Numbered from the stretch's first letter, positions 1 through 8,838 are shown. The stretch is DNA of 64,000 nt from Cloacibacillus evryensis DSM 19522 (GCF_000585335.1 NZ_KK073872.1:2967283-3031282), one strand, 5' to 3'. Program-made: numbers and translations. Notes: generated from the sequence alone by a model not told the origin.

Positions 1-1422
1 AAGCTGAACATCTATGAACTGCTGCGCAGACACCTGCCGGCGGTACGCTCCGTACAGGGGCTGATAGAAACGGAGGTAAAGGTATCCGGTACGGTGGGCG
101 ACCCGAAATTTGACGGCTCCGGGCGCATCGCCCCGCTCCGTTACCGCGGCTTCATGCTGCCGATGATGGATGTCAAATACCACGGCTCGCTGAAAGACGT
201 CGTCATCAGCGAGGCTTACGCGTTGCTGCGCGACGGGACATTCAAGGCCTACGGCCATTTCTACGAAAACGGGGACGACTGGCACGGCAAGTTCAACATC
301 AAAGGGGAAAAGATAGACATGCGCCAGTTCGGCGCTTATCTGCCCGAGACTTTCCGCTCGCGTTTCGGCGGCACGGCCGATTTCTCGATGAACGGCGAAG
401 GCAAACTCTCCGAGCTTACCGGCACCGGTATCTTCTCCGCGCCCAATATGAGGATCATGGGAATACGCTTCGAAAATGTTAAAGCGCCTTTCTTCGTCTC
501 AAAGAACTTCATGATGATAGAAGATCTCAACGCCGCAACGAACGGGGGAACGCTGACGGGAGGCGTCGGCTTCGACCTCAAGAAAAGCGAATGGGGCGGC
601 AACCTCACGGTAATGAGCGCGGACGTGCAGACGCTTGTCAAACAGGCCGCTCCCAAAATAAAAGGGACGATATCGGGCCGCGGCGACCTCAAGATACGCG
701 GCGGCGGAGAGACGGGGCGCGCCTCGACGATCAAGGCCGGCGGCGCGATCTATCTCCATAACGGAGAGCTGACAAGTTTCGACGTCATCGAAACGGCGAA
801 AAAATTCACCGGCGGCAAGCCGCTGCGCTTCAGTTCGGTACAGGCGACCTTCACCTACGACGGCGGAGATCTCAACATCCTCCCCGGGAGCCAGGCGACC
901 GCGCCCAAGAACGACCCGCTCTACCGCTACGTGATGCTGGACGGCTATATCAGCCGCAAAGAGGACGTCCGCCTCTTCGCGATGGGAAAGGTCAATATCC
1001 GCGCGCTGAACTCGCTGATCGGAGCCTTCCAGGGACTGGTATCGGCCGGCGTCGACCTGGCCTCGGGACAGCTTGACAAGGGCGAGGTGATCCAGAACGT
1101 GCTCGGCGGCGTTCTCTCGGGATTCGCGAAGAATGAGTTCCGTTTTGTGACGATGAATATCGGCGGGACGATAAAGGACCCCAATTTTTATAACGTAAAG
1201 GTGCAGCAGGCCGTGCGCCAGAAATCCGCGAAGGATTCGATACCGACGAGCAACAGCGATCCGGACGAAAAAAGCCTCACGCAGGAGGGCAATACGACCT
1301 TCCGGTTCAAGTTTGAGATACCGGTCGGCCCCGGCAACGGCGGCTCTCAGGGCGACGCCAAGGGACAGGTCTTCGAGCAGACGCTTGAAAACCTTCTCAA
1401 AAACGTCGACTTCGGTATATGA
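1..1422 (+). CDS. AsmA-like protein, C-terminal part (5' truncated by window edge)
   Basis: The reading frame is open from base 1, so the start lies left of the window; the first Met inside the window (position 94) is internal. What remains is about 473 residues rich in beta-strand-like stretches with alternating Gly and hydrophobic residues, ending in NVDFGI at the stop. Phrases such as GNLTVMSADVQTLVK and IKGTISGRGDLKI resemble the C-terminal AsmA/TamB-like region of large envelope proteins that bridge inner and outer membrane and take part in lipid or outer-membrane protein handling. No membrane segment is visible in this part; an N-terminal anchor would be outside the window. Its stop overlaps the start of cobU, so the two may be co-transcribed without a shared function. 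The family call rests on pattern only. Confidence 0.6.
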   Translation, partial: KLNIYELLRRHLPAVRSVQGLIETEVKVSGTVGDPKFDGSGRIAPLRYRGFMLPMMDVKYHGSLKDVVISEAYALLRDGTFKAYGHFYENGDDWHGKFNIKGEKIDMRQFGAYLPETFRSRFGGTADFSMNGEGKLSELTGTGIFSAPNMRIMGIRFENVKAPFFVSKNFMMIEDLNAATNGGTLTGGVGFDLKKSEWGGNLTVMSADVQTLVKQAAPKIKGTISGRGDLKIRGGGETGRASTIKAGGAIYLHNGELTSFDVIETAKKFTGGKPLRFSSVQATFTYDGGDLNILPGSQATAPKNDPLYRYVMLDGYISRKEDVRLFAMGKVNIRALNSLIGAFQGLVSAGVDLASGQLDKGEVIQNVLGGVLSGFAKNEFRFVTMNIGGTIKDPNFYNVKVQQAVRQKSAKDSIPTSNSDPDEKSLTQEGNTTFRFKFEIPVGPGNGGSQGDAKGQVFEQTLENLLKNVDFGI

Positions 1423-1988
1423 CGATGGGAGAGATAACGCTCGTCCTCGGCGGCGCGAGAAGCGGCAAGAGCACATTCGCCGAAGAACTCGCGCTGAGCC
1501 GGAAAGAGCATGTAACATACCTCGCGACCGCGGACTGCCGGGACGGGGAGATGAAAAAACGCATAGAGATACACAAGAGCCGCAGGCCCTCCTCATGGAG
1601 CACCTGGGAGGGCGGTCCGCGCGAACTGCCGCGCGCCGTCGCCGCGGCCTCCGGCCTGTTGCTGCTGGATTGCCTGACGATGTGGCTGACACGCCTCTTT
1701 CTGGCCTATCCCGAATCCGAGGGCGACGACGAATCGGCCTGGTTTAAATGCGAGGGTGAAATAGCCGCTCTCGCGAGAGGGCTTTGCGAAAGCGTCAGAG
1801 AGGATTCGTCGCTTATAATAGTGAGCAACGAGGTCGGCTTCGGGCTTGTGCCCCCATACCTGATGGGGCGCCGTTTCCGCGATATGCAGGGACGCATGAA
1901 CCAGCTCTGCGCCGGGTACGCGAGCAATGTCGCGCTCGTGGTCGCGGGCTGCCCGCTCTGGATAAAGGGAGGCCATGACCGGCCTTAG
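1419..1988 (+). CDS. cobU: Adenosylcobinamide kinase / adenosylcobinamide-phosphate guanylyltransferase
   Basis: This bifunctional enzyme phosphorylates adenosylcobinamide and then adds GMP to give adenosylcobinamide-GDP, in the nucleotide-loop assembly branch of B12 synthesis. The N-terminus carries the P-loop GGARSGKST (about residues 11-19). It is followed by the family segments LLLDCLTMWL and IVSNEVGFGLVP, the latter typical of CobU. At 189 residues it has the usual length. The ATG at 1419 overlaps the upstream TGA as ATGA; an in-frame ATG six bases later is an alternative start, and no clear Shine-Dalgarno decides between them. cobS follows after about 100 bases, so the two make consecutive steps of one pathway. 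Confident call. Confidence 0.95.
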   Translation: MTMGEITLVLGGARSGKSTFAEELALSRKEHVTYLATADCRDGEMKKRIEIHKSRRPSSWSTWEGGPRELPRAVAAASGLLLLDCLTMWLTRLFLAYPESEGDDESAWFKCEGEIAALARGLCESVREDSSLIIVSNEVGFGLVPPYLMGRRFRDMQGRMNQLCAGYASNVALVVAGCPLWIKGGHDRP

Positions 1989-2092
1989 AGCTTTATTGCG
2001 CCGGCACGCCCAACGCCGGTTATAATCATATTGTAACAAACCGCTTCTCCGGTCCATGCGCCGGGCGCGGCGTAAAAACGGAATTATTATGG

Positions 2093-2923
2093 ATGGTGAA
2101 CCCAATGGATGACTATCGCGAAAAACTACGGGAATATTCGGAGAGGCTTGACGCGGAGCTTCACGACAGGGGCTTCAAGAGGGATCTCGCGGCGCGCTTT
2201 GTCGTCGTCTGGACGCTGCTTTCGCGCATCCCGCTGCCTAAAGAGTGGTGGCCGGAGACGGTCCCCGCGGGGAACCGCGCGCTCGCTCTCGCGCCGCTTG
2301 CCGGCGGCCTGCTCGGACTGCTGACGGGGCTCGCGGTATCCGCCGCCTCGTCGCTGGGGCTCAACGCGGCGGCAAGCGCCTGGATCGGCGCGGCCTTTTA
2401 TTTCCTCATCGGCTGGGCGCTCCACCTGGACGGCTGGGGGGATCTGTGGGACGGCGTCGGCTCCGGCCGCACCGGCGACGGGCTGCGCGAGGTGATGAAG
2501 GACAGCCGCCTCGGCTCCTTCGGCGGCGCTTCGCTGATAATCGCCTTCGGCCTCTGGACCTCGCTGCTCGCCACGGTCGCTCCCGATATGCGGCTTGCCG
2601 CCTGCGTCACTTCGGCGGCGGCGGCGCGATTTGCGGAAAACGTGGCCGCCTTTTTTGGAAAATATCCCTGGGAGTACGGAATGGGCAAAGGCTGGGTGGA
2701 CACCTTCACCTCCTATGACCTGTTCATCTCGGCGCTCTGCCTCGTCGTGTTCCTGCCCGTCTCGATATTCCATTTCGCCGTCTGCATCGCGGTATCGGCG
2801 GCCATCGGCTTCGGGCTCGCCCTGCACATGAACCGCCGCCTCGGCGGCGTGAACGGCGACGTGATGGGCGCGGCGGCGGTAGCGGCGGAGCTCGCTTCGC
2901 TGGCGGTGTGGGCGGCGCTATGA
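2093..2923 (+). CDS. cobS: Adenosylcobinamide-GDP ribazoletransferase (cobalamin synthase)
   Basis: CobS is a membrane enzyme that joins adenosylcobinamide-GDP to alpha-ribazole (or its phosphate) to form adenosylcobalamin (phosphate). The family signature is clear: HLDGWGDLWDGVGSG with MKDSRLGSFG about 25 residues on, supplying the acidic metal-binding residues. Several hydrophobic segments follow the first 60 residues. The N-terminus is about 30 residues longer and more charged than in many CobS proteins, so the in-frame ATG at 2105 is an alternative start. The 104-base gap after cobU contains TATAAT-like sequence near 2026 but no convincing promoter. The downstream HAD gene overlaps this stop, indicating translational coupling. 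Confidence 0.94.
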   Translation: MVNPMDDYREKLREYSERLDAELHDRGFKRDLAARFVVVWTLLSRIPLPKEWWPETVPAGNRALALAPLAGGLLGLLTGLAVSAASSLGLNAAASAWIGAAFYFLIGWALHLDGWGDLWDGVGSGRTGDGLREVMKDSRLGSFGGASLIIAFGLWTSLLATVAPDMRLAACVTSAAAARFAENVAAFFGKYPWEYGMGKGWVDTFTSYDLFISALCLVVFLPVSIFHFAVCIAVSAAIGFGLALHMNRRLGGVNGDVMGAAAVAAELASLAVWAAL

Positions 2924-3741
2924 CGACTCCCAAGCTCATCGCGCTCGATATGGACGGTACGATGCTCAACGGCGACAGCAGCTTGACCCGGCGCACCAAA
3001 GAGGCGCTGCGCGCGGCGCAGGGGAGCGGCATCAGGGTCGTCGCGGCGACGGGCCGCATGTACCCCTCCGCGATGATACATATTCGCGACATCGGCATCG
3101 AAAGCACCTCCATCTTCTACAACGGCGCGCTGATACGCGACCCGGTATCAGGCGAGACCATTTATGAGAAAAACCTGGGCAGAGAGCTCACGAAAGAGAT
3201 ACTGGACTTCTTCAGAAAACGCGGATGGTATGTGCAGATATACTCCGGCGACAGGCTCCTCGTCAAAGACCGCTCGGACGAACGCTGCAAATACTATGAA
3301 AACATCTGCGGACTTAAGGCTGTCGGGCTCGGAGACGGCTTCTGGGAGTGCGGCCTTGACTCCGCAAAGCTGCTCGGCATCTCCTTCGACGTTCCTGAGT
3401 TCGAGCGAATGTGCGCCAAGGTCCGGCAGGGGTTCGGGGAAAGGATATACCAGGCCACCTCGTGGGGGGCCTTCATCGAGATGGTCCACCCCACCGTCAA
3501 CAAAGCCAAAGCGCTGAAACGCGTCAGCGAGTATTATGGGATCGACCGCGAGGATGTCATGGCGATCGGCGACGGCGTGAACGACATCGAGATGATAAGC
3601 TGGGCCGGAACCGGCGTCGCGATGGGCAACGCCAGAGACAACGTGAAAGCGGCGGCGGATATCGTCGCGCCGCCGAACACCGAAGACGGAGCCGCCCAAA
3701 TAGTCGAACAGATCGTGGCGGAGCTGTGGAAGCGGGGCTAA
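2920..3741 (+). CDS. HAD-superfamily (Cof-type) phosphatase
   Basis: A haloacid-dehalogenase-fold hydrolase of the Cof/YidA type: motif I is LDMDGTMLNGD near the N-terminus, motif IV is GDGVNDIEM near residue 215, and a large cap domain lies between them. Such proteins dephosphorylate sugar phosphates, FMN or other small phosphates with an Asp nucleophile and Mg2+. The start is taken at ATG 2920, which overlaps the cobS stop as ATGA; a GTG at 2908 in the same frame is possible. The position right after cobU and cobS, where many genomes carry a CobC-type ribazole phosphatase, makes a role in removing the phosphate from ribazole phosphate or cobalamin phosphate attractive, but this is inference: Cof-type enzymes are promiscuous. 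Confidence 0.88.
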   Translation: MTTPKLIALDMDGTMLNGDSSLTRRTKEALRAAQGSGIRVVAATGRMYPSAMIHIRDIGIESTSIFYNGALIRDPVSGETIYEKNLGRELTKEILDFFRKRGWYVQIYSGDRLLVKDRSDERCKYYENICGLKAVGLGDGFWECGLDSAKLLGISFDVPEFERMCAKVRQGFGERIYQATSWGAFIEMVHPTVNKAKALKRVSEYYGIDREDVMAIGDGVNDIEMISWAGTGVAMGNARDNVKAAADIVAPPNTEDGAAQIVEQIVAELWKRG

Positions 3742-3819
3742 TCGAAAAAGACCGGGCCGGACGGTTCGGACTTTGTTTTTTCATATATTTTATCATTGTA
3801 AGACAGGCAGGAGACGACG

Positions 3820-4689
3820 ATGAAAAATTTCTTCAAACTTGACAAACCGACCTTCTCCTTTGAGATATTCCCTCCCAAAGGCGCGGGCGACCTCTCGCAG
3901 ATATTCGGCACCGTGGACGCCCTCGCGAGCCTTGACCCTGACCTTATCAGCGTCACCTACGGCGCGGGCGGCACGAGCCGCGAGAACACCGCGGAGATCG
4001 CCTCGCGCATCCAGCGCGATTACGCGATCCCGGCGCTCGCCCACCTTACCTGCGTCGGCAGCACGCGCGAAGAGATGCGCGCCACGCTCGACAAGCTGAA
4101 AGAAAAGGGTATCCAGAACATCCTCGCGATGCGCGGCGACCTCGGCAGCGAGGAGACGAAGGACTTCAAATACGCAAGCGAGCTCATTAAATTCATCAAC
4201 GAGAACTACAGCTTCCGCATCTTCGCCGCCTGCTATCCGGAGAAACATCTGGAGGCTTACTCGATGGAGGAGGATCTCGAACACCTCAGAGCAAAGTGCG
4301 AATGCGGCGTCAGCGTGCTTATCAGCCAGCTTTTCTTTGACAACGCCTCCTTTTACAGCTTCAGAGAGCGGGCGAGGAAATTGGGCGTTGCCGCACCGAT
4401 CGAAGCCGGCATCATGCCGATAACCTCCCCGACGCAGATAGGCCGCATGGTCTCGATGTGCGGCGCCTCCGTGCCGGACGGGGTGCAGAAGATCATCCGC
4501 GCCTACGGCCACAACAGCATGGCGATGCGCGAGGCCGGCATCGCCTACGCGACAAACCAGATAATCGACCTGCTGGCGGAGGGCGTTGACGGCATACATC
4601 TGTACACGATGAACCAGCCCGACATCGCCAAGCGCATCTGCGAAAATATCCGCGGCGTGCTCTATTCGTTGAGGGTAAAGCGTGGCTGA
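3820..4689 (+). CDS. metF: 5,10-methylenetetrahydrofolate reductase
   Basis: MetF reduces methylene-THF to 5-methyl-THF with a flavin, providing the methyl group for methionine synthase. The N-terminal strand TFSFEIFPPKG carries the catalytic Glu, followed by DLISVTYGAGG, AHLTCVG, ILAMRGD and the flavin/NADH-site stretch ISQLFFDN, in the order expected for the TIM barrel. At 289 residues it is of normal bacterial length. The ATG at 3820 is preceded by CAGGAG at 3809-3814. The stop overlaps the GTG of the next gene, so metF, the reactivation protein and metH form one translationally coupled unit devoted to methyl transfer to homocysteine. Confidence 0.96.
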   Translation: MKNFFKLDKPTFSFEIFPPKGAGDLSQIFGTVDALASLDPDLISVTYGAGGTSRENTAEIASRIQRDYAIPALAHLTCVGSTREEMRATLDKLKEKGIQNILAMRGDLGSEETKDFKYASELIKFINENYSFRIFAACYPEKHLEAYSMEEDLEHLRAKCECGVSVLISQLFFDNASFYSFRERARKLGVAAPIEAGIMPITSPTQIGRMVSMCGASVPDGVQKIIRAYGHNSMAMREAGIAYATNQIIDLLAEGVDGIHLYTMNQPDIAKRICENIRGVLYSLRVKRG

Positions 4690-5383
4690 CGGCGCGCTGC
4701 CGCCCTCCGTCCGCGCGGAAGCGCTGCGGCTGCTCGGCGTTTCCGGCGAGCCAGAAGCGGCGCTCTCCGATGAACTGGAGCTCTGCTACGCGGAGATGCG
4801 CCGGCATTCGTCGCCGCGCGCCGTTTACAAAATATTCGGGATCAGGGCGGCGGACGAGGCCGTAGAGATAACGCCGGAGCTGCGCCTCTGCGGGGCTGAA
4901 CTAGCCAAACTCTGTAAGGACTGCCGCAGGGCGGCGCTCCTTGCGGCGACGCTGGGAGCCGGCGTGGACCGGCTTATCGCGCGCGCGCAGGCGGAATCGA
5001 TCTCCAGAGCGATGATCCTCGACGCCTGCGCCTCCGCCGAGATAGAAAGGCTGTGCGACGAGAGCGAGCCCGCGATAATGGCGGAGGCCGCGCGCGGCGG
5101 TGCGGAGCCGCGCGCGGAAATTTGGCTGACGATGCGCTTCAGCCCCGGCTACGGCGGCGTGGCACCCGACGAATCCGCAAAGATAATAGAGGCGCTCAAC
5201 GCGCGGAGGGCCATCGGCCTCTCGCTCACCCATTCCGGGATGCTCGTGCCGATAAAATCAGTGACGGCCGTGATCGGCATCGCCGACAGGCCGCAGAAAA
5301 GATACAGGAGCTGCGCGGCCTGCGCCGCCGCCGACGACTGCCCGTACAGACAGAGAGGAGCTTACTGCGGTGATAGAGCTTGA
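4682..5383 (+). CDS. Stand-alone methionine synthase reactivation-domain protein
   Basis: The 233-residue protein matches the vitamin B12-dependent methionine synthase activation domain, normally the C-terminus of MetH, which binds SAM and remethylates oxidised cobalamin. Visible family features are the segment LWLTMRFSPGYGGV-like (IWLTMRFSPGYGG, about residues 143-155), with the Arg-x-Ser-Pro-Gly-Tyr-Gly core used for SAM binding, followed by SLTHSGMLVPIKSVTAVIGI. The C-terminus has a small Cys cluster (CAACAAADDCPY) common in these short versions. GTG start at 4682 overlaps the metF stop, and its end overlaps metH by 14 bases. Since the downstream MetH lacks this domain, the two are expected to act in trans. 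Confidence 0.9.
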   Translation: MADGALPPSVRAEALRLLGVSGEPEAALSDELELCYAEMRRHSSPRAVYKIFGIRAADEAVEITPELRLCGAELAKLCKDCRRAALLAATLGAGVDRLIARAQAESISRAMILDACASAEIERLCDESEPAIMAEAARGGAEPRAEIWLTMRFSPGYGGVAPDESAKIIEALNARRAIGLSLTHSGMLVPIKSVTAVIGIADRPQKRYRSCAACAAADDCPYRQRGAYCGDRA

Positions 5384-7724
5384 TAAAATTTTATTGTTCG
5401 ACGGCGCGATGGGGACGATGCTCCAGCGGCGCGGACTTGAACTGGGAACTGTGCCGGAGGCGCTAAACGTCACCGCGCCGGAGGCTATAGAGTCGATACA
5501 CAGGGAATACCTTGCGGCGGGGGCGGACGTCATTCTCGCAAACACCTTCGGCGCCAACCGTTTCAAAGCCGAAAAGGCGGGAATGGAGCTCGCAAAGATG
5601 GTGGCGGCGGGGGTAAAGACCGCCAGAAAGGCCATCGGCGGCGCGCCGGGACGGTACGCGGCGCTCGACATCGGCCCCTGCGGCCGCGTGCTCCAGCCGG
5701 CGGGAGACCTTCCCTTTGACGAGGCGGTGGAGGTATTCGCGGAGGTCATCCGCGCGGGGACGGAGGCTGGGGCCGACTTCATCCTGCTTGAGACCTTCAC
5801 GGACCTATACGAGCTGAAGGCGGCGGTGATCGCCGCCAAGGAGAATTCGCCCCTGCCGGTATTCGCGACGATGAGCTTTGAGGCGAACGGCACGACCTTC
5901 TTCGGGGCCTCTGTGGAATCGATGGTGATGACGCTCGAGGCGCTCGGCGTCTCCGCCCTCGGCGTAAATTGCTCGCTCGGCCCCAGGCAGCTCGTGCCGA
6001 TCGTAAGGCGCATACTGGCGGCGACGCGGCTGCCGGTCCTCGTCCAGCCAAACGCGGGGCTGCCGGTGATGGAAGACGGAGTAACGCGCTACGACATAAC
6101 TCCCGAAGAGTTCGCCTCCAGCATAAGGGAATTCGTCGCGGAAGGAGTTCGTTTCGTCGGCGGCTGCTGCGGCACGACGCCGGAATACATCAGACTTACA
6201 AAATCGACGATAGCGGGCATGGCTCCCGCCGCGATAGAGACGGCGCCGCGCTGCGGCATCTGCTCGCCCTCGAAAGTGGTCGGTTTTGACCGCGTCACCG
6301 TCATCGGCGAGCGGCTCAACCCCACCGGCAAAAAGGCTCTCCAGGCGGCGCTGCGCGCGCACGACATGGACTTCGTGCTGCGGGAGGCGATCCGCGAGGA
6401 GGAGCAGGGAGCCGAGGTGCTGGACGTAAACATGGGGCTGCCCGACATCGACGAACCGGCGATGCTCTCCGAGGCGGTGCGCGAGATACAGGCCGTCACC
6501 GACCTGCCTTTGCAGCTTGACTCGGCCTCACCCGCGGCGCTCGAGCGCGCGGCGCGCATCTATAACGGCAAACCGCTGCTGAACTCCGTCAACGGGAAAA
6601 AGGAGTCGCTCGACACGGTGCTGCCGATCGCGAAGAAATACGGCTGCGCCGTGCTCGGCCTCACGCTGGATGAAAAGGGCATCCCCAAGGACGCCGAGGC
6701 GCGGCTTGCGATAGCGCGCCGCATCGTAAAGGCGGCCGAAGCCGCGGGCCTGCGCCGCGAGGACATCTTCATCGACTGCCTCATGATGACCGTCAGCGCG
6801 CAGCCCGACCAGGCGCACGAGACGATGAAGGCGATCTCCCTCGTTAAAAAAGAGCTCGGCGTAAAGACGGTGCTCGGCGTCAGCAACGTCTCCTTCGGCC
6901 TCCCCGCGCGGCCGATAATCAACCGGACGATGCTCGCAATGGCGCTGGCCTCGGGGCTTGACGCGCCGATAATGAACCCCGGCGACGCCGGCATGACGGA
7001 GACCGTCGCCGCGGCACGCGTACTGCTCGAGCAGGACGCGGACTCCAAAGAGTACGTTGAAAAATACGGCGGCGCGGCGCCGGCACAGGCAGCGCCGGTC
7101 AAAGACGAAGCGCCGCAGATCGGCTACGCGATCTCGCGGGGCCTCAAAGACGAGGCGGCCAAAGCGGCGGCGGCGCTGCTCGCCGAACAACCGCCGCTCG
7201 CGGTCGTTGAAAAAGAGATAATACCCGCGCTCGACACGGTGGGCAAAGACTACGAAAGCGGCAGGATATTCCTGCCCCAGCTAATCAAATCGGCGGAGGC
7301 GGCGAAAGCTGCCTTCGAGGTGCTGCGCGCCGAGCTGATAAAGGCCAGCGGCGACACGCAAAAGGGCAAAAAGATCGTTATCGCCACCGTCCACGGCGAC
7401 ATCCACGACATCGGCAAAAACATCGTGAAGGTGATCCTCGAAAACTACAACTTCGACGTCACCGACCTCGGCAAGGACGTCCCCCCGCGGCAAGTCATCG
7501 CGGCCGTAAAAGAGACGGGCGCTAAGCTCGTGGGGCTATCAGCGCTGATGACGACGACAGTCGCGAGCATGAGGGAGACCATAGAACTTTTGAGAAGAGA
7601 ATGCCCCGGCGTCAAGGTGATCGTCGGCGGCGCGGTGCTTACCGAGGGCCTCGCCGCATACGCCGGCGCCGACCGCTACGCAAAAGACGCAATGGAGACG
7701 GTACGGCACGCCGATTCCCTTTAA
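5370..7724 (+). CDS. metH: Cobalamin-dependent methionine synthase lacking the reactivation domain
   Basis: The enzyme transfers methyl from 5-methyl-THF through cobalamin to homocysteine. Domains in order: homocysteine-binding barrel (about 1-290; FDGAMGTML, zinc ligands in GVNCSLGPRQL and VGGCCGTTPEYI), pterin-binding barrel (about 310-560; VIGERLNPTGKK, LDVNMGLP), helical cap (about 575-660), and the B12-binding Rossmann domain with DIHDIGKNIV (Asp-x-His-x-x-Gly, near residue 675) and a later VIVGGAVLT. It ends there at 784 residues, against about 1200 for full-length MetH. The missing C-terminal SAM-binding domain is encoded by the gene immediately upstream. Start is GTG at 5370. A strong terminator follows, closing the operon. 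Confidence 0.95.
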   Translation: MIELDKILLFDGAMGTMLQRRGLELGTVPEALNVTAPEAIESIHREYLAAGADVILANTFGANRFKAEKAGMELAKMVAAGVKTARKAIGGAPGRYAALDIGPCGRVLQPAGDLPFDEAVEVFAEVIRAGTEAGADFILLETFTDLYELKAAVIAAKENSPLPVFATMSFEANGTTFFGASVESMVMTLEALGVSALGVNCSLGPRQLVPIVRRILAATRLPVLVQPNAGLPVMEDGVTRYDITPEEFASSIREFVAEGVRFVGGCCGTTPEYIRLTKSTIAGMAPAAIETAPRCGICSPSKVVGFDRVTVIGERLNPTGKKALQAALRAHDMDFVLREAIREEEQGAEVLDVNMGLPDIDEPAMLSEAVREIQAVTDLPLQLDSASPAALERAARIYNGKPLLNSVNGKKESLDTVLPIAKKYGCAVLGLTLDEKGIPKDAEARLAIARRIVKAAEAAGLRREDIFIDCLMMTVSAQPDQAHETMKAISLVKKELGVKTVLGVSNVSFGLPARPIINRTMLAMALASGLDAPIMNPGDAGMTETVAAARVLLEQDADSKEYVEKYGGAAPAQAAPVKDEAPQIGYAISRGLKDEAAKAAAALLAEQPPLAVVEKEIIPALDTVGKDYESGRIFLPQLIKSAEAAKAAFEVLRAELIKASGDTQKGKKIVIATVHGDIHDIGKNIVKVILENYNFDVTDLGKDVPPRQVIAAVKETGAKLVGLSALMTTTVASMRETIELLRRECPGVKVIVGGAVLTEGLAAYAGADRYAKDAMETVRHADSL

Positions 7725-7761
7725 AGAGGGGCGGTATCAGGATCATACCATGGGAAAACGA

Positions 7762-7794
7762 AAGCGGGCGTCCTCAACGGACGCCCGCTTTTAT
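7762..7794 (+). terminator. Rho-independent terminator after metH
   Basis: A perfect 12-bp stem (7762-7773 with 7779-7790) with loop TCAAC, followed by T-rich sequence. It sits 38 bases after the metH stop and just before the convergent small Cys-rich gene, so it probably works for both. Confidence 0.9.
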
Positions 7795-7807
7795 ATGGAG
7801 ATATCAA

Positions 7808-8095
7808 CTATTTGTTCAGCGTGAACCTTGCGAACCCCTCAAAAGAATAATCCTGTTTTCGGTCCATGTCCGGCCGCTGCTTTCTGAAAAAACAGGCCGG
7901 TATCTCGTTCTGCCGAAGGCATTCCTCCACGCAGGGGGTGCAGCCCAGCGTGCAGTTCGCCGGATTATTGGGGCATTCGCGGTCGACGCAGCTGCAAAAA
8001 TTGATATTGTCCCAAGCGGATGTTATCGCCGTCTTCTCTTCGCCCATCACGACCACCTCTTCCGATCTGCCGTCATTACCGTTCTCATCGGCCAT
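7808..8095 (-). CDS. Small Cys-rich protein (DUF6485-like)
   Basis: A 95-residue protein whose C-terminal half holds eight cysteines: CSCVDREC, CTLGCTPCVEEC and then LPACF-like EIPACFF. The spacing and the closing IPACFF recall the small metal-binding DUF6485 family (clusters of Cys ending in LPACF), of unknown function. The start is taken at ATG 8095 because GAGGG lies a few bases upstream; a TTG at 8119 would add eight residues but has no such site. It stands alone between the metH terminator and the divergent Lrp-type gene. Metal or iron-sulfur binding is a reasonable guess, nothing more. Confidence 0.7.
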   Translation of the reverse strand: MADENGNDGRSEEVVVMGEEKTAITSAWDNINFCSCVDRECPNNPANCTLGCTPCVEECLRQNEIPACFFRKQRPDMDRKQDYSFEGFARFTLNK

Positions 8096-8238
8096 ATTTT
8101 CCCTCAAAAACACCGGCAAATAAATACCGCGGCGGAGGGATAAACGCCCCGCGGCTTTCGTTTGTAAGGCAAAAAAGCTGTTTTTAAATCAGGAATTGAA
8201 TAAAGGCCGCGATTCAGGTAACATACGAACGGAGGCGG

Positions 8239-8721
8239 ATGACTGTGATGACGGCAAACAAAAACAACAATCTGGACGCGACCGACTGGAAAATACTTGC
8301 GGAACTTCAGCGCGACGCGCGAAGCTCATACAAAGAGATCGGCGAAGCGGTCGGCATGACGCGCCCGGCGGTGCGCGAGCGAATGCTCCGCATGGAGGAG
8401 AGCGGCGTCGTCACCGGATACAGGGCGGAAATAGACACCGACGCGCTGGGGCGCGCGCTTCATGTGATGATAAGCTTCAAATTCAACAGCGACCAGAAAT
8501 ATGACAAAAAACCCAACGACATCCTCATCCCCATTTTGCGCTCCTCCTCCGACGTCATCCACTTCTGGGAGATCTACGGCGAGCTTGACTTCCTCATCGA
8601 GGCGGCCTTCGCCTCAAAAGAACGCATGCACAGCTTTCTGGACGACCTGCGCGGCTACGGCTTCGTCAGGTCGCATCTGATCGCGATGTCGACAAAGGGA
8701 GCGGTGCAGGCGCCGGATTAG
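8239..8721 (+). CDS. Lrp/AsnC-family transcriptional regulator
   Basis: About 157-160 residues: an N-terminal winged helix-turn-helix (LDATDWKILAELQRDARSS then EIGEAVGMTRPAVRERM) and a C-terminal RAM/ligand-binding alpha-beta domain (YRAEIDTDALGR, FWEIYGELDFLIEAAF). Such proteins bind DNA as dimers to octamers and respond to amino acids or similar ligands. GGAGG at 8231-8235 is too close to ATG 8239; the in-frame GTG 8245 or ATG 8248 are better placed, so the true N-terminus may be two or three residues shorter. It is monocistronic, ending in a strong terminator. Its target is not evident from the context; amino-acid metabolism is likely from family knowledge. Confidence 0.92.
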   Translation: MTVMTANKNNNLDATDWKILAELQRDARSSYKEIGEAVGMTRPAVRERMLRMEESGVVTGYRAEIDTDALGRALHVMISFKFNSDQKYDKKPNDILIPILRSSSDVIHFWEIYGELDFLIEAAFASKERMHSFLDDLRGYGFVRSHLIAMSTKGAVQAPD

Positions 8722-8779
8722 GATTATCGTCGATCTTCTGCCTCTTCCCCATATCACGCGCCGATCCATATACGATGAA

Positions 8780-8820
8780 AAAGGCATCACCTCTTACGGT
8801 GATGCCTTTGTTTTATTTTT
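8780..8820. terminator. Bidirectional terminator between the Lrp gene and citF
   Basis: A 12-bp perfect stem (8780-8791 with 8798-8809), loop TCTTAC, followed by GTTTTATTTTT on the plus strand; the minus strand also gives a T-rich tail. It separates two convergent genes. Confidence 0.9.
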
Positions 8821-8838
8821 TATCCGCTTATATGTCGT

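Noticed and set aside
1989-3819. Cobalamin or SAM riboswitch before cobS, metF or metH
   Set aside because: The gaps are about 100 and 78 bases, too short for a full B12 element, and no B12-box or SAM-box pattern was seen.
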